A stretch of DNA of 64,000 nucleotides from Allium sativum. Lineage: Eukaryota > Streptophyta > Magnoliopsida > Asparagales > Amaryllidaceae. The stretch lies in contig CM060915.1 of NCBI GenBank assembly GCA_030737875.1, positions 631,038,786 to 631,102,785 on the forward strand, given 5' to 3'. Shown here one piece after another: positions 37,601-49,730 of this stretch. Numbering within the stretch: position 1 is the stretch's first letter; each line of letters starts with the position of its first letter. A model generated the notes under the pieces. That model made no database searches. It was given only the letters and a program-made list of their open reading frames with translations, and was not told where the DNA came from. The translations under genes and the position numbers were made by a program.

Positions 37601-40600
37601 TCGAATTAAATTGAATAGATTTGAAATTCAAATTAAATTGAATAGATTGAAATTCGAATTAAATTGAAATGAATTGAAATTCGAATTAAATTGGAATTGA
37701 ATTGAAATCGATTTGAAATGAAATTAAAATGAATTTATATTGAAAAATCCGATTTTGATTTGAATTTGAAAAGGAAGTTGAAACGTTTTGAAAAAGAATT
37801 TAAACGATTTATAAAATACGTTTTGAAAGGAAATCAACGAAATATATATAATATATTATATATATATAATGGCCTGAATAGAACGCGCCACGCCGCGGCA
37901 GTTCGCGAATTTCGACCATTGACTTCGAATGGATATTACGGGAGATCCGACCGTCGGATTCTCCTAAAACCGGAACCATTGGGTTCATATCGAAAAGAGC
38001 TTTCTAACGAGTGCTAGAGATTTGAAATCTAATAGTTGGATTTGGAATTATGACCAAATCAAATTTGGAAAAGGTCGCTGTAAGTGCAATTCAATGGCCG
38101 TTGATGGAAATCGACTGTACGGACCTTGATAAAATTATTAAAATAGTAATAATCTGTGTAAAATCATAAGAGATGATTTGGGAAAAATTGGGATGAAAAA
38201 ACTCCATATTTGAAAAGATAAAAATAGATTTTTATCGGAATGAACTAGTTTTGAACTAGAATTGTAATTCTATTTATTTTTAAATAAATAAATTGAATTT
38301 GAACAGGGTTTTAAAAGTAACCAGAATTTCCAATAATTGAATTGGAATGGATTTGAATCGAAATTGTCTTTGGAATATTTCGATGTTGGATTTCGTGATT
38401 ATACAGATAGCGTTATGGAAATTTGAAAGATATATAGATATCGTTATTTCCAATACGATATTTGTTGGTCGTAGAATTTGATATTGAATATAAGCCGATA
38501 TATTTTCTATTCAGAGCCGTGTATTTAGTATCAAATGTGATTTGGGTTTATCGTGAACAGTGTTTTAAATAACACTTGTTCTTTAACCCGATAATTAATG
38601 GAATGTGATTTTGGGTTGTCGTGAACGGTATCTTCAATAATACTATTCTTAGACCCAAAGGAGTTAATAAAATCAGAAACTAACTGGAGATTAGTTAAGT
38701 TGAATGGTTCCTGGGGTATTAATCTGATGTTGGTTTCGGCCTTCGGGGTTAATACTTAGGGAATTGCTCACTTGTTAATTTACGGTTAGGGACTGATTGA
38801 AATGTGATGTGATTTTGGGATTTATCGTGAACCGTGTTTTAAATGACACTGATTCTTTAACCCAGTCAAAGATTAAAACTAAGTGGAGTTTTAATGAATC
38901 TTTAATTATATTGAAAAGAACGAGAATGGAGTATCACCAGTTTTGCTCCAGGCGATAGTTAAATCTTTAATTAGATTTGAACATGAAATGGTAATTGAAT
39001 TTACCGATAACACCATGGTGTTAGATATGAAGTATGACCAGTTTTACTTCATGGGATAAATAGGTTGGGATTGGGAAATAAAACAAATGATTACTTCGGT
39101 AAGGTTCGTTAATCCCGACTAGTTTGAAGTGATATTCAAAGGAAGATTAAAGAATAAATTTAAAAGAATTTATCTTTGATAAAATTAATGGGAAACTATC
39201 CCTAAGAATGTGAAATTTAGAAACTAACTGTAGGTTGGCTAAAAAGAATAGTTTCCTGGGTATTAATCTGATGTTGGTTTCGGCCTTCGGGGTTAATATT
39301 TGAGGAATTATTCTCTTGCTAATTTACGGTTAGTGACTGATGAATTGGAATGAGACGTATGTTGTGTTTGTGTAACACTTGTTTACTATATACGTGAGTT
39401 ATTCAGAAAGACCGGGTTTATCCCATTCTGAATTACTGATTCGACGATTAGTCGAAGATGAAGACAATGGTTGAAAACTGGAGGTCTTCACGTCGTTTGC
39501 ATAATTACTGATGATCTTGATTGGGCCGTACACCCAAGAGGAGGGAATCAGTTGGTAATCGTCCAGACGTACTTGGAGATCGATGGATATGCGGGTTACT
39601 AGGTGCCTCCGGTTTCGTTCAGACCCAGAACGAACTTGTAAATGGACTGTGTGTCCGACATTGGATTTCAGTTTGTGTGATTGATTTCTATTAAATATAT
39701 ATCTATTTGGCGGCGGAGAATTTATTCTCTTGCTTAACGCCCTTCTCTGAGATGTACGAGCTCAGTGGTTATATATTGATGGATATCCCTCGCACAGAGT
39801 GAATTGCCTGTGTGGCATGCTTAAGTGGCAATTGATCAAGCCTTCTGTTGAAAAGCAAAGTCTTGTGGTTGATGATCAAAGCACTACCTGTGTGGCATAG
39901 CTTTGTGTAGCGTTGATTCGCGAGCCTCACACCCCGGTGTGAACCAAAAACGCGAGAGGACGTTATGGAGGGCATGCGTTTCTTTCTAGCTAGAAGTGGC
40001 GTCAGTGGTTTTACACGCCCTGACGAGTTTGACTTATGTGGTTGTTGCTGTTGCGAGGCGCCTCAGATATATCGGTGACTATATGAAGCCGATGGAGTCA
40101 TTCGTTGGCTCATTTACGCCCCATAGGGAGGGGAAACGCATGTTCAGGGTTTAAGTTTAATCCACATCGGTGGACTGGCCTTGAGGATCCAAGGGTCACT
40201 CGAGCTCTGATCCTGAGGCTCGGGCTAGAGAGTCTCGAATCGGTGAGGACTATCTTTTGCCTCGGTTCACAGATGGAAATCCAACTTGCAATACGTGACG
40301 TTTCGTTTTTACTTGTAATCCTATATATGGCGACATAGTGGGATGAGGCACTCATGCCGTCTATGATTGATATATATGATTGTATATAAAATCAGAAACT
40401 AACTAGAAACAAGCTAAGATTGGTGGTTTCCTGGGTATTGGTCTGATGTTGGTTTCGACCTTCGGGGTTAATACTTAGGGAATCATTCTCTTACTAATTT
40501 ACAGTTGGAGTCTGATTAAGAATTAAAACATGAAATTTAGCGTATCAAGCATTCTTTGGCTATTATAAGGTAAAAACCCTATCCTCCGGCTTGCGTTGCA

Positions 40601-41153
40601 TTGTGTGATGGGACCTGGGTCTTATGATAGCTTCATTTTTCTTTATTTAGCATTGCGCTGTTTGTTTTATGCACTGGTATTCTTGGGAGGAAACCCGTTC
40701 CGTGTTATACGGCGTGGTCCCTTGATTTTCCTAACTTTAAAAATAAAGATTAATAACTGTTTTATTTCTCACACCAGTCCCATCACTGACCTAGAGTTTA
40801 TTGTTTTAACCTAAACTCTGGGTGCCCTTATTTTAACACGGGCAGCTAGTAGTTTTGGTTTTGCAGATTTATATTCACAGGATCCTGATTTACAGCTGGG
40901 ACGATACTCGGAAAGCTCTGTATCCGTGTATTACTTCTAGTTGTGTATTGTATTATTTTTCCACTGCAATGTATTTAAATGTAATTTAAATCTCTGATAT
41001 TTTCTGTGTAATATTTATTCTTACTCTGTATATTCTTGTATTCTGATGGAATTGTTGTAATATACAATGAAATGTTCTTCTATTTGCGTTCCGATGTGTG
41101 TTGTCCTCAATGCCATCCGTGCTTTCCTTCACGGGGATGTTCGGGTCGTGTCA
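34606..41153 (+). mobile_element. Element C 3' LTR, uninterrupted (6548 bp)
   Basis: The only intact C LTR. It has promoter-like sequence near 35515-35570, the tandem arrays (36260-36440, 37350-37690), three copies of the 120-bp module (about 38667-38795, 39218-39340, 40390-40515), the GAGGCGCCTC palindrome (about 40058) and the three-hairpin module (about 40773-40846, first stem damaged by a G-to-C change). The 111-aa frame at 35643 is not considered a gene. Confidence 0.94.
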
Positions 41154-41158
41154 AAAAT

Positions 41159-44100
41159 GGCTTGAGCAATTACAATAAGTTATGGGATTTATTTCAGATG
41201 GGGAAGAAGGAGCTTTTGGGCGGATCGGCTATCAGGGTGTTCTGGGCCAAGGGAAAAATGTTAAGGCCCATTAAAAATTTAAATCCAAGGTTTATTTTAT
41301 TTAAATATTGTACCAACTTATAAATAACATAACTTGGTCATACTTGAACGAAATTCAGCGAAACTGGTCACGTTGGGATCGTAGGGATGGACACTACAAC
41401 ATAGAACTGACCGGGAGTGAATTAGAGCTCATTTGGATTTATGGTGAAATTAAACGTCTGTCAATGACCAATTATCGTTATTTAACGATAACAGTCCAAG
41501 GTGAGTAAATCTCACTAACTCTACTCAATTTATATTTTTATAAAATATTTTTTAGCATTTATAAATGATGGTTGTTTGCTGTGTGTTGGCTGTTTGGTTG
41601 AACTGCTAGTTAATTGGTTAAAAATTTAGATAACGTTATATATATATATATATCGTTAATCGGATATTAATTCTGTTTATCAGAATACTTCACATTCATG
41701 TTATTTATGTTGATTAACATCTGTGGATGCAGGGAAACAGGTCGGAGGGACCCAACTGAGTTCCTCAACATTTATTTTACTGTTTTTTTGTATATTGTGT
41801 TATATGATGTGATATGCAATCTGTTGTTGATTTTGTATGTTGGGATGATACTGATCATTGTTATATGGTACGTTAAATACCATAAGGAATAGTGGAATGT
41901 TTAAAAGGAAATTTTCAATGTTATATTGAAAAAGAAATATTTATAAAATCAAAAGATTTTATTAAAAAACTATTTATTTAGAAAATAAATAGATTAAAAA
42001 GGAATATTTAATTGTTAATCAAAAAGATAGGATTGAAGGGAAACATTTGTAAAACATTTACAGATAGAATTGAAAAAGAAATATCTGTGAACTATTTACA
42101 AATAGAATTGAAAAGGGATATTTATTTGAAAATAAATAGAATAGAAAGAGGAAATATGTGTAAAACAAATAGAAAGGGAATAGTTAGATTATCAAAGGAA
42201 TTGCTTATAAAATCAATGGATTTTATATAAAAAGAAAATATTTTATAAATAAATAGAATTATCAAAAAGGGATTTATTTGGTAAATAAATAGATTATAAA
42301 AGGAAATACTTGAAAAGTGAATATAATAGTATAAAAGGGGATTTTATATTTGAAAGGGTTAGACCCGTGCTTCGCACATGGGTATAATATGATATGGATT
42401 TAAAGCAAAGATTTTAAATAGAATCTATTCTAACCGATAGATTGTGAAAATAAACTTATAAATAATATTTTATAAATTAATTGAAATGTTTATCATTGGA
42501 TAAATAGGACATATAAGTCAAGACTTATATAGAGAAGTAAAAGTCGATTTCAACATCGATATTTGAAACTGGATATGGACGAAAAGTTAATCGATTAGAG
42601 TTAATCGAATTAGAGTAATTGATTAGAGTTAATTAGATAGAGTTAACCAGTTAGAGTTAATTAGACATAGTTAATCGAATTAGGATTAATTGAATATTAG
42701 TTATTCAATTAGAGTTGATCGAATATAGTTATTTGAGACAGAGTTAGTCAAACATAGTCATTCAGAATGAGTTGCCATTTCGTACGACTGCTAGCGTAAT
42801 TCGCCGGGCTGCAGATAGCCTACGGCGGTTGGATGTTTCCTGAGGGAATCAGGCGTAACCATTGTGATTGCTGCGATCTAGAGTCAAGCGAATAGAGTTA
42901 AATCGAATATTAGCCACTTGAAATAAAGCTAAAACAAACATAGTTATTCGAATATAAGTTAATCGAATATTAGTTATCTGATAGGAGTTAAATAAGTTGA
43001 GTTAATCAAGTAAGTTAATCAAGTTGAGTTAATCAAGTTGAGTTAGTAAATATGAGTTAATCAAACCGAGTTAATCCAAATGAGTTAATCCAAAGGAGTT
43101 ATTCGAAATAGTTTATTCGAATAGAATTAAAGGAGTTATTTGAAATAGTTTATTCGAATAGAATTAAGGAAATTAATCGAATATAGTTTATTCGAATGGA
43201 GATTAATCGAATGTAAATCATTCAAAGAGAATTAATCGAATGTAAATCATTCGAAGAGAGATTGTCGAATATAGTTATTCGAAGAAAGAATTATCGAATA
43301 TAGTTATTCGAAGAAAGAGTTATCGAATATAGTTTATTCGAAAAGGAGTTATCGAATAGAGATTTTTCGAAAGAGAATTATACGTTGAATTCGATTATAT
43401 CGAATTCGGGAAAGTAACATTTACTTTCCATTTTTATCAAGATTTACGTATTTATTAATAAATTAGTGGTTTAGTTATTTAATTAAATAAGGGAATAAAA
43501 GTTATACTTTGAAGTTAGATATTTCAGAAGTAGGGCTTATAACGCTATAGTTATAATAAATGTTTTCAAATAAGAAGTGGATTCGTAAATAAAATCCGAG
43601 AGTCCCGCAAGGAAGTTTGTTAAAGATTTGAAAGGTGAATCTTGTCTATTTCGAAGTTAGAAATGTTGTTCAGTTAAGGTCTGAGAGGTAGTTATACCCC
43701 AACTTGATTGGCTTTGTTTTTAACTAAGGAATGGTAAAGGTTCGATAGTGAAGGTTGGTTAAGTGAAATTAGTTAATCAGGGTAACGGTTTGAGTGGCAT
43801 AGCAATGTTTTATTTAAACATCTGTTTAAAATCCGATGAATGAGTTTTGGAAACGTTTTCCAAATATAATCAGATATATTTTCTAATCATAGAAAATGAA
43901 ATGTTTAATGAAAAGAATACTGGAATGACAATGATACGTGAAAAGAGACGGAAATGTTTTCCAATAATTAATAACGTATATTTTCTAAATTTAGAAAACA
44001 AGGAATGTTGAATACATGGAAACAGGAAATAAATAAATTAATGAATTAAAGAGATAAACGTTAAATGATGATTGTTCGATAGAATTTCTATCTGGAAATA

Positions 44101-45545
44101 AAATCGTTGGTTGTACACCTATTTTTCTTTGATAGTTAAATCACTGACTATCTAAGTTTTTGACCATTTTTCCGTCGTCAATACGGAGAGACCGGGATCA
44201 GATATATTATCTGAAAACCACTCTGTATGGACGTTAGCGTTGCGATCAAATATGATGATGAAAATTGAAGACGGAGTTATACAAGGGCTATCCTGTTTAC
44301 AGAATAGTGCCTTCGGTTTGTCCAATCCCAGGACAATGTGAATGGACGAATGTCTGACAGAGTATATCTAATGGATCGCGTAAGTTGATCTCTTCAAATG
44401 TACTTACGTTTGGTGGCGGAGGAATTCGTTTCTCTTAGCTTTATACCATGGTATTTTTAGGAAATCAATTTGTGATTTGGCGGGTATGACGATGTGGCAT
44501 TCAAAGTGAATGGTGGTCAGGTGTTCCAAAAGATACGTAATGACCTCAAGCCTCATCAACGGGAAATGACAGAAATCGAGCAAGTAGCATGGCTAAGTGG
44601 GTCGCTCCCATTAGGGTGTATATCACGTATTTAGAGAAAATCCATTTCATTCTTTTATCTATTTTCGATGCTGTCCCTTTTCGGGAAACGGTGGGTAGCT
44701 CCCAATTGTTGGTGATATACATTCAATACACTCAAGCGAAATGAGTAGTCGGTCATGTATGGGCCGGGTTGCAAGACATTCTTGTTGAACCCTGTATATT
44801 AGCTTCTAGAGATACATTATCGGCAGGTGGTCCCATACCTTGTCATAGTCGGAATCCAATCTCCAATAAGTGCCAGCGATTTTGTTTGTATACTATATAT
44901 GTGGAACGTGAGATGCAAGCGTTCTGCTAGATTGTTATTTACTTATGATTAGACATTATTATAATATCAGAGAAGTATTGATTGCCAAAAGTGTTTTGGT
45001 TATCGTAAGGTAAAAACCATCCGTGTTTATGTGTGGATCGGTCTTATGATTACCTTTTCTTTTGAAAAGTATTTTGAAAGTTAAACAAAAATGATTTGAG
45101 TTTACTCACACCAGTCCCATGACTGACCCAGAGTTTATTTTGTTTGTTTTCCCTAAACTCTTGGGTGCCCAAATTTGTACGGGCAGTCAATTAGTTCAGG
45201 ACTTTACAGATATACTTGGAGGAGCTTGAAGCAGGAGGCTTAAGGATTATATAGCTATTGTTATTTCCGCTGTGTGTAAGTGTTGTACTCTGATAATGTC
45301 ATTGTATATGTATCCTGTTTTATTTCAAAGTTATGTTATATATTATATTTAATTCGTTCCGCTGTGAGATTCGTATTACTTTGATTCTGTTCTGTGGTGA
45401 TCTTCTTCTTCTATTCTAATTTTCTATCTTATCTATTCTCACCCTCTAACTTCTTTCTATTAATGATCAGGTATTTCCGATGTCTGAATAGTCAACATGT
45501 TAGTTTTGTGTTGATTTTCAGAGTCTAAAATCCCAGTTCGTTACA
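41159..45545 (+). mobile_element. Element B 3' LTR, second part (4387 bp)
   Basis: Matches 3554-7940 of the 5' LTR and ends CGTTACA. It contains the sister GTTAATCGA array (about 42575-43390) and the three-hairpin module (about 45107-45182). Frames such as the 72-aa one at 42012, also present at 4417, are LTR-borne and not genes. Confidence 0.95.
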
Positions 45546-45550
45546 AAATC

Positions 45551-46224
45551 CATCTTGTTTAAGAAGTTTGCCGAGCTGAAATAGGAGGATAACACAGTCT
45601 CGGAGTATGTTGCTGAGTTTGAGGCTCTGTCGAAGTATGTATGCTCTTTTTATTGGGGCCCCTTTTCTGAAGAATGAGATGTTCATTCCGTGATTGGACG
45701 AGTATATTGGAAAAAATCCTATAGATCATATCGAGTATCCATTCGAGAAACTGATTGAGAAGGCTCTTAAGCATGAAAGCATGTTCCCTATGAAGATTGC
45801 TGCTTGTGATATGAAGAAGAACATAAGTGAGGTTATCTGCTTCACTTGCCACAAGAAAGGGAACTATGCTAGTGGGTGTCCAGATAAGTCAGGTGAGAAG
45901 AAGTGCTTTAATTGTGACAAGGTGGGTCACTTGAAGAAAGATTGTCCTGAGCCCGTAAAAGAAAAGCAGGTTGTGAAGGCTTATGCTTTTGATGCGGTTC
46001 CTACCACTTCTAGTGCACTTATCGCTAAAGATAAGGGAAAGAACATCATGGTGCAAGGTATGCTTTCTATCATAGTTGTTTCTGTTAGAGTTTTATTTGA
46101 TACTGGAGCTACACATTCTTTTATCAATAGTGACTTAATATGTAGGTTATATTTGCACCCTGAACTTATAGATGAGTCTGAGGTTGTGACTAACCTAGTG
46201 GGGCTTCTACTAGCATTTGTGTGA
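45551..46224 (+). pseudogene. gag: Element A Gag C-terminus, nucleocapsid zinc knuckles and protease
   Basis: Second half of the gag gene interrupted at 1789, continuing into pol. The first part has several stops and frame changes (Gag-like YVAEFEALSKY near 45610). An open stretch from 45694 carries two CCHC knuckles: the first, CFTCHKKGNYASGC, has Asn in place of the zinc-binding His; the second, CFNCDKVGHLKKDC, is intact. After it comes an aspartic protease active site, LFDTGATHSF, near 46096-46125. Zinc knuckles bind the genomic RNA and the protease cleaves the polyprotein. The order and spacing are those of plant chromoviruses. A non-functional copy. Confidence 0.9.
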
Positions 46225-47395
46225 TTTGTCGTGGTCTTGTTTTATCGAGCCATGGATGCTCCTTTGTTTGTGATTGTTTTGTCTTGAACTTTGTGGGGTT
46301 TAGGTTTATCTTGCGTATGAACTGGCTTAGGAATTAAGCGGCTATTGTGGATTGCAAATGGCTTAAGGTGACGAACGAGAACACGTAGGAGCGAGAGGTT
46401 GTGCTTGACTGTTTACTAAGGGACGATGTAACAGTTAATTATTTATATTTGCTAGGAATCCCACAGGAAGGCTTGTCGTCTGCTCCTATGTCTGTAAGTA
46501 TCCAGATGTCTTTGAGGAAGTTTCTAGGTTACCGCCACATTATTGGGCCGAGTTTAGGATCGATTTGATAGATGAAGCCAGACCCATTTTTATGCCATTG
46601 AGGCGAATAGCACCAAGAGAGCAGAGGGAGACAAAGGTGGAGGTTAGACCTATTGAGCAAAGGATTCATTCAGACAACCGTATTCAAATGCGGTGCACCT
46701 ATTGTATCCGCAATTAAGGCGAATGGCTCGTTAAGATATGTGTGGATTATCGTGAGTTAAATAAAGTGACTAATAAGTGCAAGTATCCATTACCAAGGAT
46801 AGAAGACTTGTTCGATTAGCTGTACAAGGTGAAGGTGTTCTCCCAAATGGATTTTCCTATAAAATTTCAACAGTTGAGAGTGGGATATGATATTGTGTCG
46901 AAGACTACTTTTAGTACACCATAGGGTTTCTTTGAGTGGTTAATGATGCCATTTGGATCGACTAATGTGCTGGCATCTTTTGTGGATATTATAAATAGGG
47001 TATTCAAAGATCAATTGAACAAGTTTGCACTTGTGTTTGTATATGATATTATTATCTACTCTAGGACGGAAGCGGAACACAAGACTCATGAGGACTGTGC
47101 TTGATATATTGCCAAGACATAGGCTAAAGGCCAAATTTCTAAGTGTCACTTCTATAAGGAAGAAGTGATATTCTTGGGTCATATAGTATTCAAATACGGG
47201 ATAACAATGGATCCTGCAAAGCTAGCCGTGATTCAGGATTGAAATGGATCTAAGAATGCTATGGATATTAGGAGTTTCCTTGGTGTAGCTGGATATTGTA
47301 AACAATTTATCAACAATTTCTCCAAGATAGCTGCACCATTGATCCAATTGACGAAGAAGAATCGGGTTTTTGATTAGGATGCGTAGTGCGAGCTT
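46225..47395 (+). pseudogene. pol: Element A reverse transcriptase, degenerate
   Basis: Ty3/gypsy RT by homology: CVDYRELNK near 46742, GFFEWLMMPFGSTNV near 46925, and the connection to RNase H with SFLGVAGY near 47273. Many stops and frameshifts interrupt it. The catalytic pair normally written FxDDI reads FVYDI near 47035-47050, so the first aspartate is replaced by tyrosine. RT would copy the element RNA into DNA; this one cannot. The reverse-strand frames at 46940 and 47222 are shadows. Confidence 0.9.
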
Positions 47396-47820
47396 GCTTT
47401 TTTGGTTGTGAAAGAGAGATTGACGAGCACACCAGTATTGTTTATTCCTAGTGGGAATGAAGAGATGATTGTGTACACAGATGCTTATGATACAAGTCTT
47501 AGTGTTATATGGATGCAGAGAGGAAGAGTTGCCACTTATACCAGTCGACAATTGAAGCGCACGAAAGGAATTACTCTGCTCATGATTTGGAGCTAGCGGC
47601 GATTGTCTTTGCTTTGAAGATAGGGGAGCACTACTTGTTGTGAGAAATGTTTGAGTTGCTCACAGATCATAAGTCATTGAAGAACCTTTTCTCTTGAAAG
47701 GATCTTAACATTCGATAACAAAGATAATTTGAGTTTCTGGCCTCATATGGCTAAATTATTTCCTATACTCCAGGAATGGGTAACACAGTGGCAGATGCAT
47801 TAAGTCTGATTCATGCTTGA
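47396..47820 (+). pseudogene. pol: Element A RNase H domain, degenerate
   Basis: Recognised from FIPSGNEEMIVYTDA (about 47440-47485), then frame-shifted LAAIVFALK and TDHKSLKNLFS (about 47590-47696) and NTVADALS (about 47779-47802). This is the RNase H module that removes the RNA strand of the hybrid. At least two frame changes and several stops make it non-functional. Confidence 0.85.
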
Positions 47821-48830
47821 CATGGAGCTGTATTTCTAGAGCGGAAACGACTAGAGTATCTAGTTGGATTCGATTTCAGGCGTCGTTGTGAGTTGGAGCC
47901 TGAAATGTTAACAAGTTTATTCATCAGACCTACTCTCATCGAAAGGATTGGAGCTAGCCAGAAGTGGTGTGATGAGCTACTAAAGATTTTAGGTAAGACC
48001 AAGATGAGATTTGACTCAGAGGACTTGAAGCAATTCAAGATCGATTAAGATTGCTGGCTTTGCAAGGATGGACGGTTGTATGTTCCAGATATCGACGGTC
48101 TTCAATAGGAAGTCCTGGGAGAATGCCATTATTCTAGATTGACTATACATCCTGGTGGTAACAAGATGTATTAATACATGAGAAGGACTTACTACTGGGA
48201 CATTATGAAGAGTGATGTGGGAAAATTCATCTCGAAGTGTATGAACTGTCAGTTGGTGAAAGTTGAGTAGAAGAAGCCAAATTGGTTACTTCAACCATTT
48301 GGAGTTCCAAAATGGAAATAGGGGCATGTATCCATGGACTTCATTGATGGATTACCCCAGATTAGAGCAGGCTATGATCATATTTGGGTTATAGTGGATC
48401 ACCTGACCAAGAGAGCGATTCATACATGCGAAGTCTACGAGGACAACATCAAAGTCGACTGAATTATATATTGTTCGATTCCACGATGTGCCAAAAGGGA
48501 TATTAAGTGATAAAGGTTCATTATTCAATAGAGGATTCTGGAAAAGTTTACAGGAGATGTTAGGAACCGAGCTACATCTGAGTATAGCTTATCATCCTTA
48601 GATGAATGGACAAACTAAGAGGGTGAACCAAGTTTTGGAAGATCTCCTTATAACTTGTATTCTGGATTTCAAAGGACCTTGAAATGACCACCTCTATTTG
48701 GTAGAGTTTGCTTATAACAACTATTATCAAGCAAGTATCGGTATGGCACCTTATGAGGCATTATATGGAAATCCTGTAATGCACTTTTGTGTTGTTAGGA
48801 AGCAGGAGAGAAGGTAATACTTACGCAGGA
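47821..48830 (+). pseudogene. pol: Element A integrase, degenerate
   Basis: The HHCC zinc finger is visible as LTIHPGGNKMY (about 48140) and CMNCQLV (about 48240). The catalytic core is marked by VSMDFIDGLP (about 48330-48360) and a broken stretch to about 48620, then AFYN-type sequence near 48710. Numerous stops and frame changes. The enzyme would have inserted the DNA copy, leaving 5-bp duplications. Confidence 0.85.
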
Positions 48831-49345
48831 GATGATTCGAGAGACTTCGGATAAGATAGAGATAGTTCGCCAGTGAATAAAAGCATCTCAGGATTGTCGG
48901 AAGTAGCTATAAGGATAAGCAAAGATGAGATTTGGAATTCTCGGTTGGTGATATGGTATTCATTAAGAATTCTCCTTTCAGGAGTGCAATCTGGTTTGGA
49001 AAGAAGGGTAAATTAGCTCTGAGGTTTATCGGACTATTTTCGATCGTCGAGAGGACTTGGAACTTGGCATATAATGTAGTTTAACCTTCGAAGATAGCGG
49101 GTGTGCATAATGTGTTTCATGTATCTTGCTTTGTGTATGACTTAGGTATTATAGTGGCATCGGATCTGCTTGAAGACTTAAAGGTTGACCCTGAAGTTTC
49201 GGGACCTCGTAAGCCACTTCAGATCGTGGGGAATGATACGAAGAAGCATATAAGAAGGGTGGTTAAGATAGTTAAGATACAGTGGGGAGATAATGACGGT
49301 GATTGTACATGAGAGACAGAGGAGAATATGAGGGAGGCGTATTCA
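48831..49345 (+). pseudogene. pol: Element A integrase C-terminus with chromodomain, degenerate
   Basis: After a broken GPY/F-like stretch, VHNVFHVSC (about 49100) leads into a chromodomain-like tail: RKPLQIVGND, then VKIVKIQWGDNDGDCT, followed by a TGA where family members have tryptophan, then ETEENMREAYSEL. A C-terminal chromodomain defines plant chromoviruses and directs integration to histone-marked heterochromatin. 49346-49552 is 3' untranslated sequence with nothing else recognisable. Confidence 0.85.
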
Positions 49346-49552
49346 GAACTCTTCACATGGTATGTCCCATTTTTGGCATGTACATCCATCATCATATCTT
49401 ATACTATTAGATTTTGCATGCTAGGCTAGGACATTGCTTGCATGGATTGTTCAATTGTAGTTTGCGTGTTATATTGATTGCTTGTGGTTGGTAGGCATGC
49501 AAGATTCTGTGTTTGCTTGTGTTTGTGTTAGAATTTCATGGGCAAAATTTAT

Positions 49553-49563
49553 AAGGGGGAGAA
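49553..49563 (+). promoter_or_regulatory. Element A polypurine tract
   Basis: AAGGGGGAGAA directly precedes TGTAATGACC. It sets the start of the 3' LTR at 49564. Confidence 0.9.
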
Positions 49564-49730
49564 TGTAATGACCCGTATTTTACGTATCCAGGATCGTAAA
49601 ATAATATTATTTAAATCAAACGAGGTCGTATCATTCTCATATTTTAATATATGGCTAGTTAGAATGTTCTACACATCGATGAATTTTTATAGATTGTTTT
49701 GCGACAAATTTACCCATGAGTATCTTGTTT
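49564..49730 (+). mobile_element. Element A 3' LTR, first 167 bp, cut by element E
   Basis: Begins TGTAATGACCCGTATTTTACG, close to the start of element B's LTR. Interrupted at about 49730 by reverse-oriented element E; the rest lies outside the window. Confidence 0.85.

Larger units (their letters stand above)
11206..41153 (+). mobile_element. Element C: giant-LTR non-autonomous retrotransposon (whole span with nested insertions)
   Basis: C runs from TGTAATAACC to GTCGTGTCA, flanked by AAAAT at 11201-11205 and 41154-41158. Its 3' LTR is 6548 bp; its 5' LTR is 6673 bp once the two inserts are removed; its internal region is 1018 bp and non-coding. It sits in the 3' LTR of B. It belongs to the same broad family as D and the solo LTR, and more distantly B, judged by shared hairpins, the 27-nt block and sequence around the purine tract. 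Confidence 0.93.
1790..45545 (+). mobile_element. Element B: giant-LTR non-autonomous retrotransposon (whole span with nested insertions)
   Basis: B is bounded by TGTAACGACC and CGTTACA and flanked by the TSD AAATC. Without nested insertions it is 13.8 kb: two 6151-bp LTRs around a 1501-bp internal region. It has a perfect primer-binding site and a purine tract but no gag or pol, so it must have been mobilised by another element's proteins. It resembles LARDs (large retrotransposon derivatives) but with the proportions pushed further towards the LTR. Its LTR start resembles that of host element A (TGTAAYGACCCGTATTTT), suggesting that the autonomous partner is an A-type chromovirus. That partnership is inference. 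Confidence 0.93.

Noticed and set aside
1311..46224. Two separate gag-containing elements
   Set aside because: The gag halves join at the exact insertion point of B, with its AAATC duplication, so they are one interrupted element.
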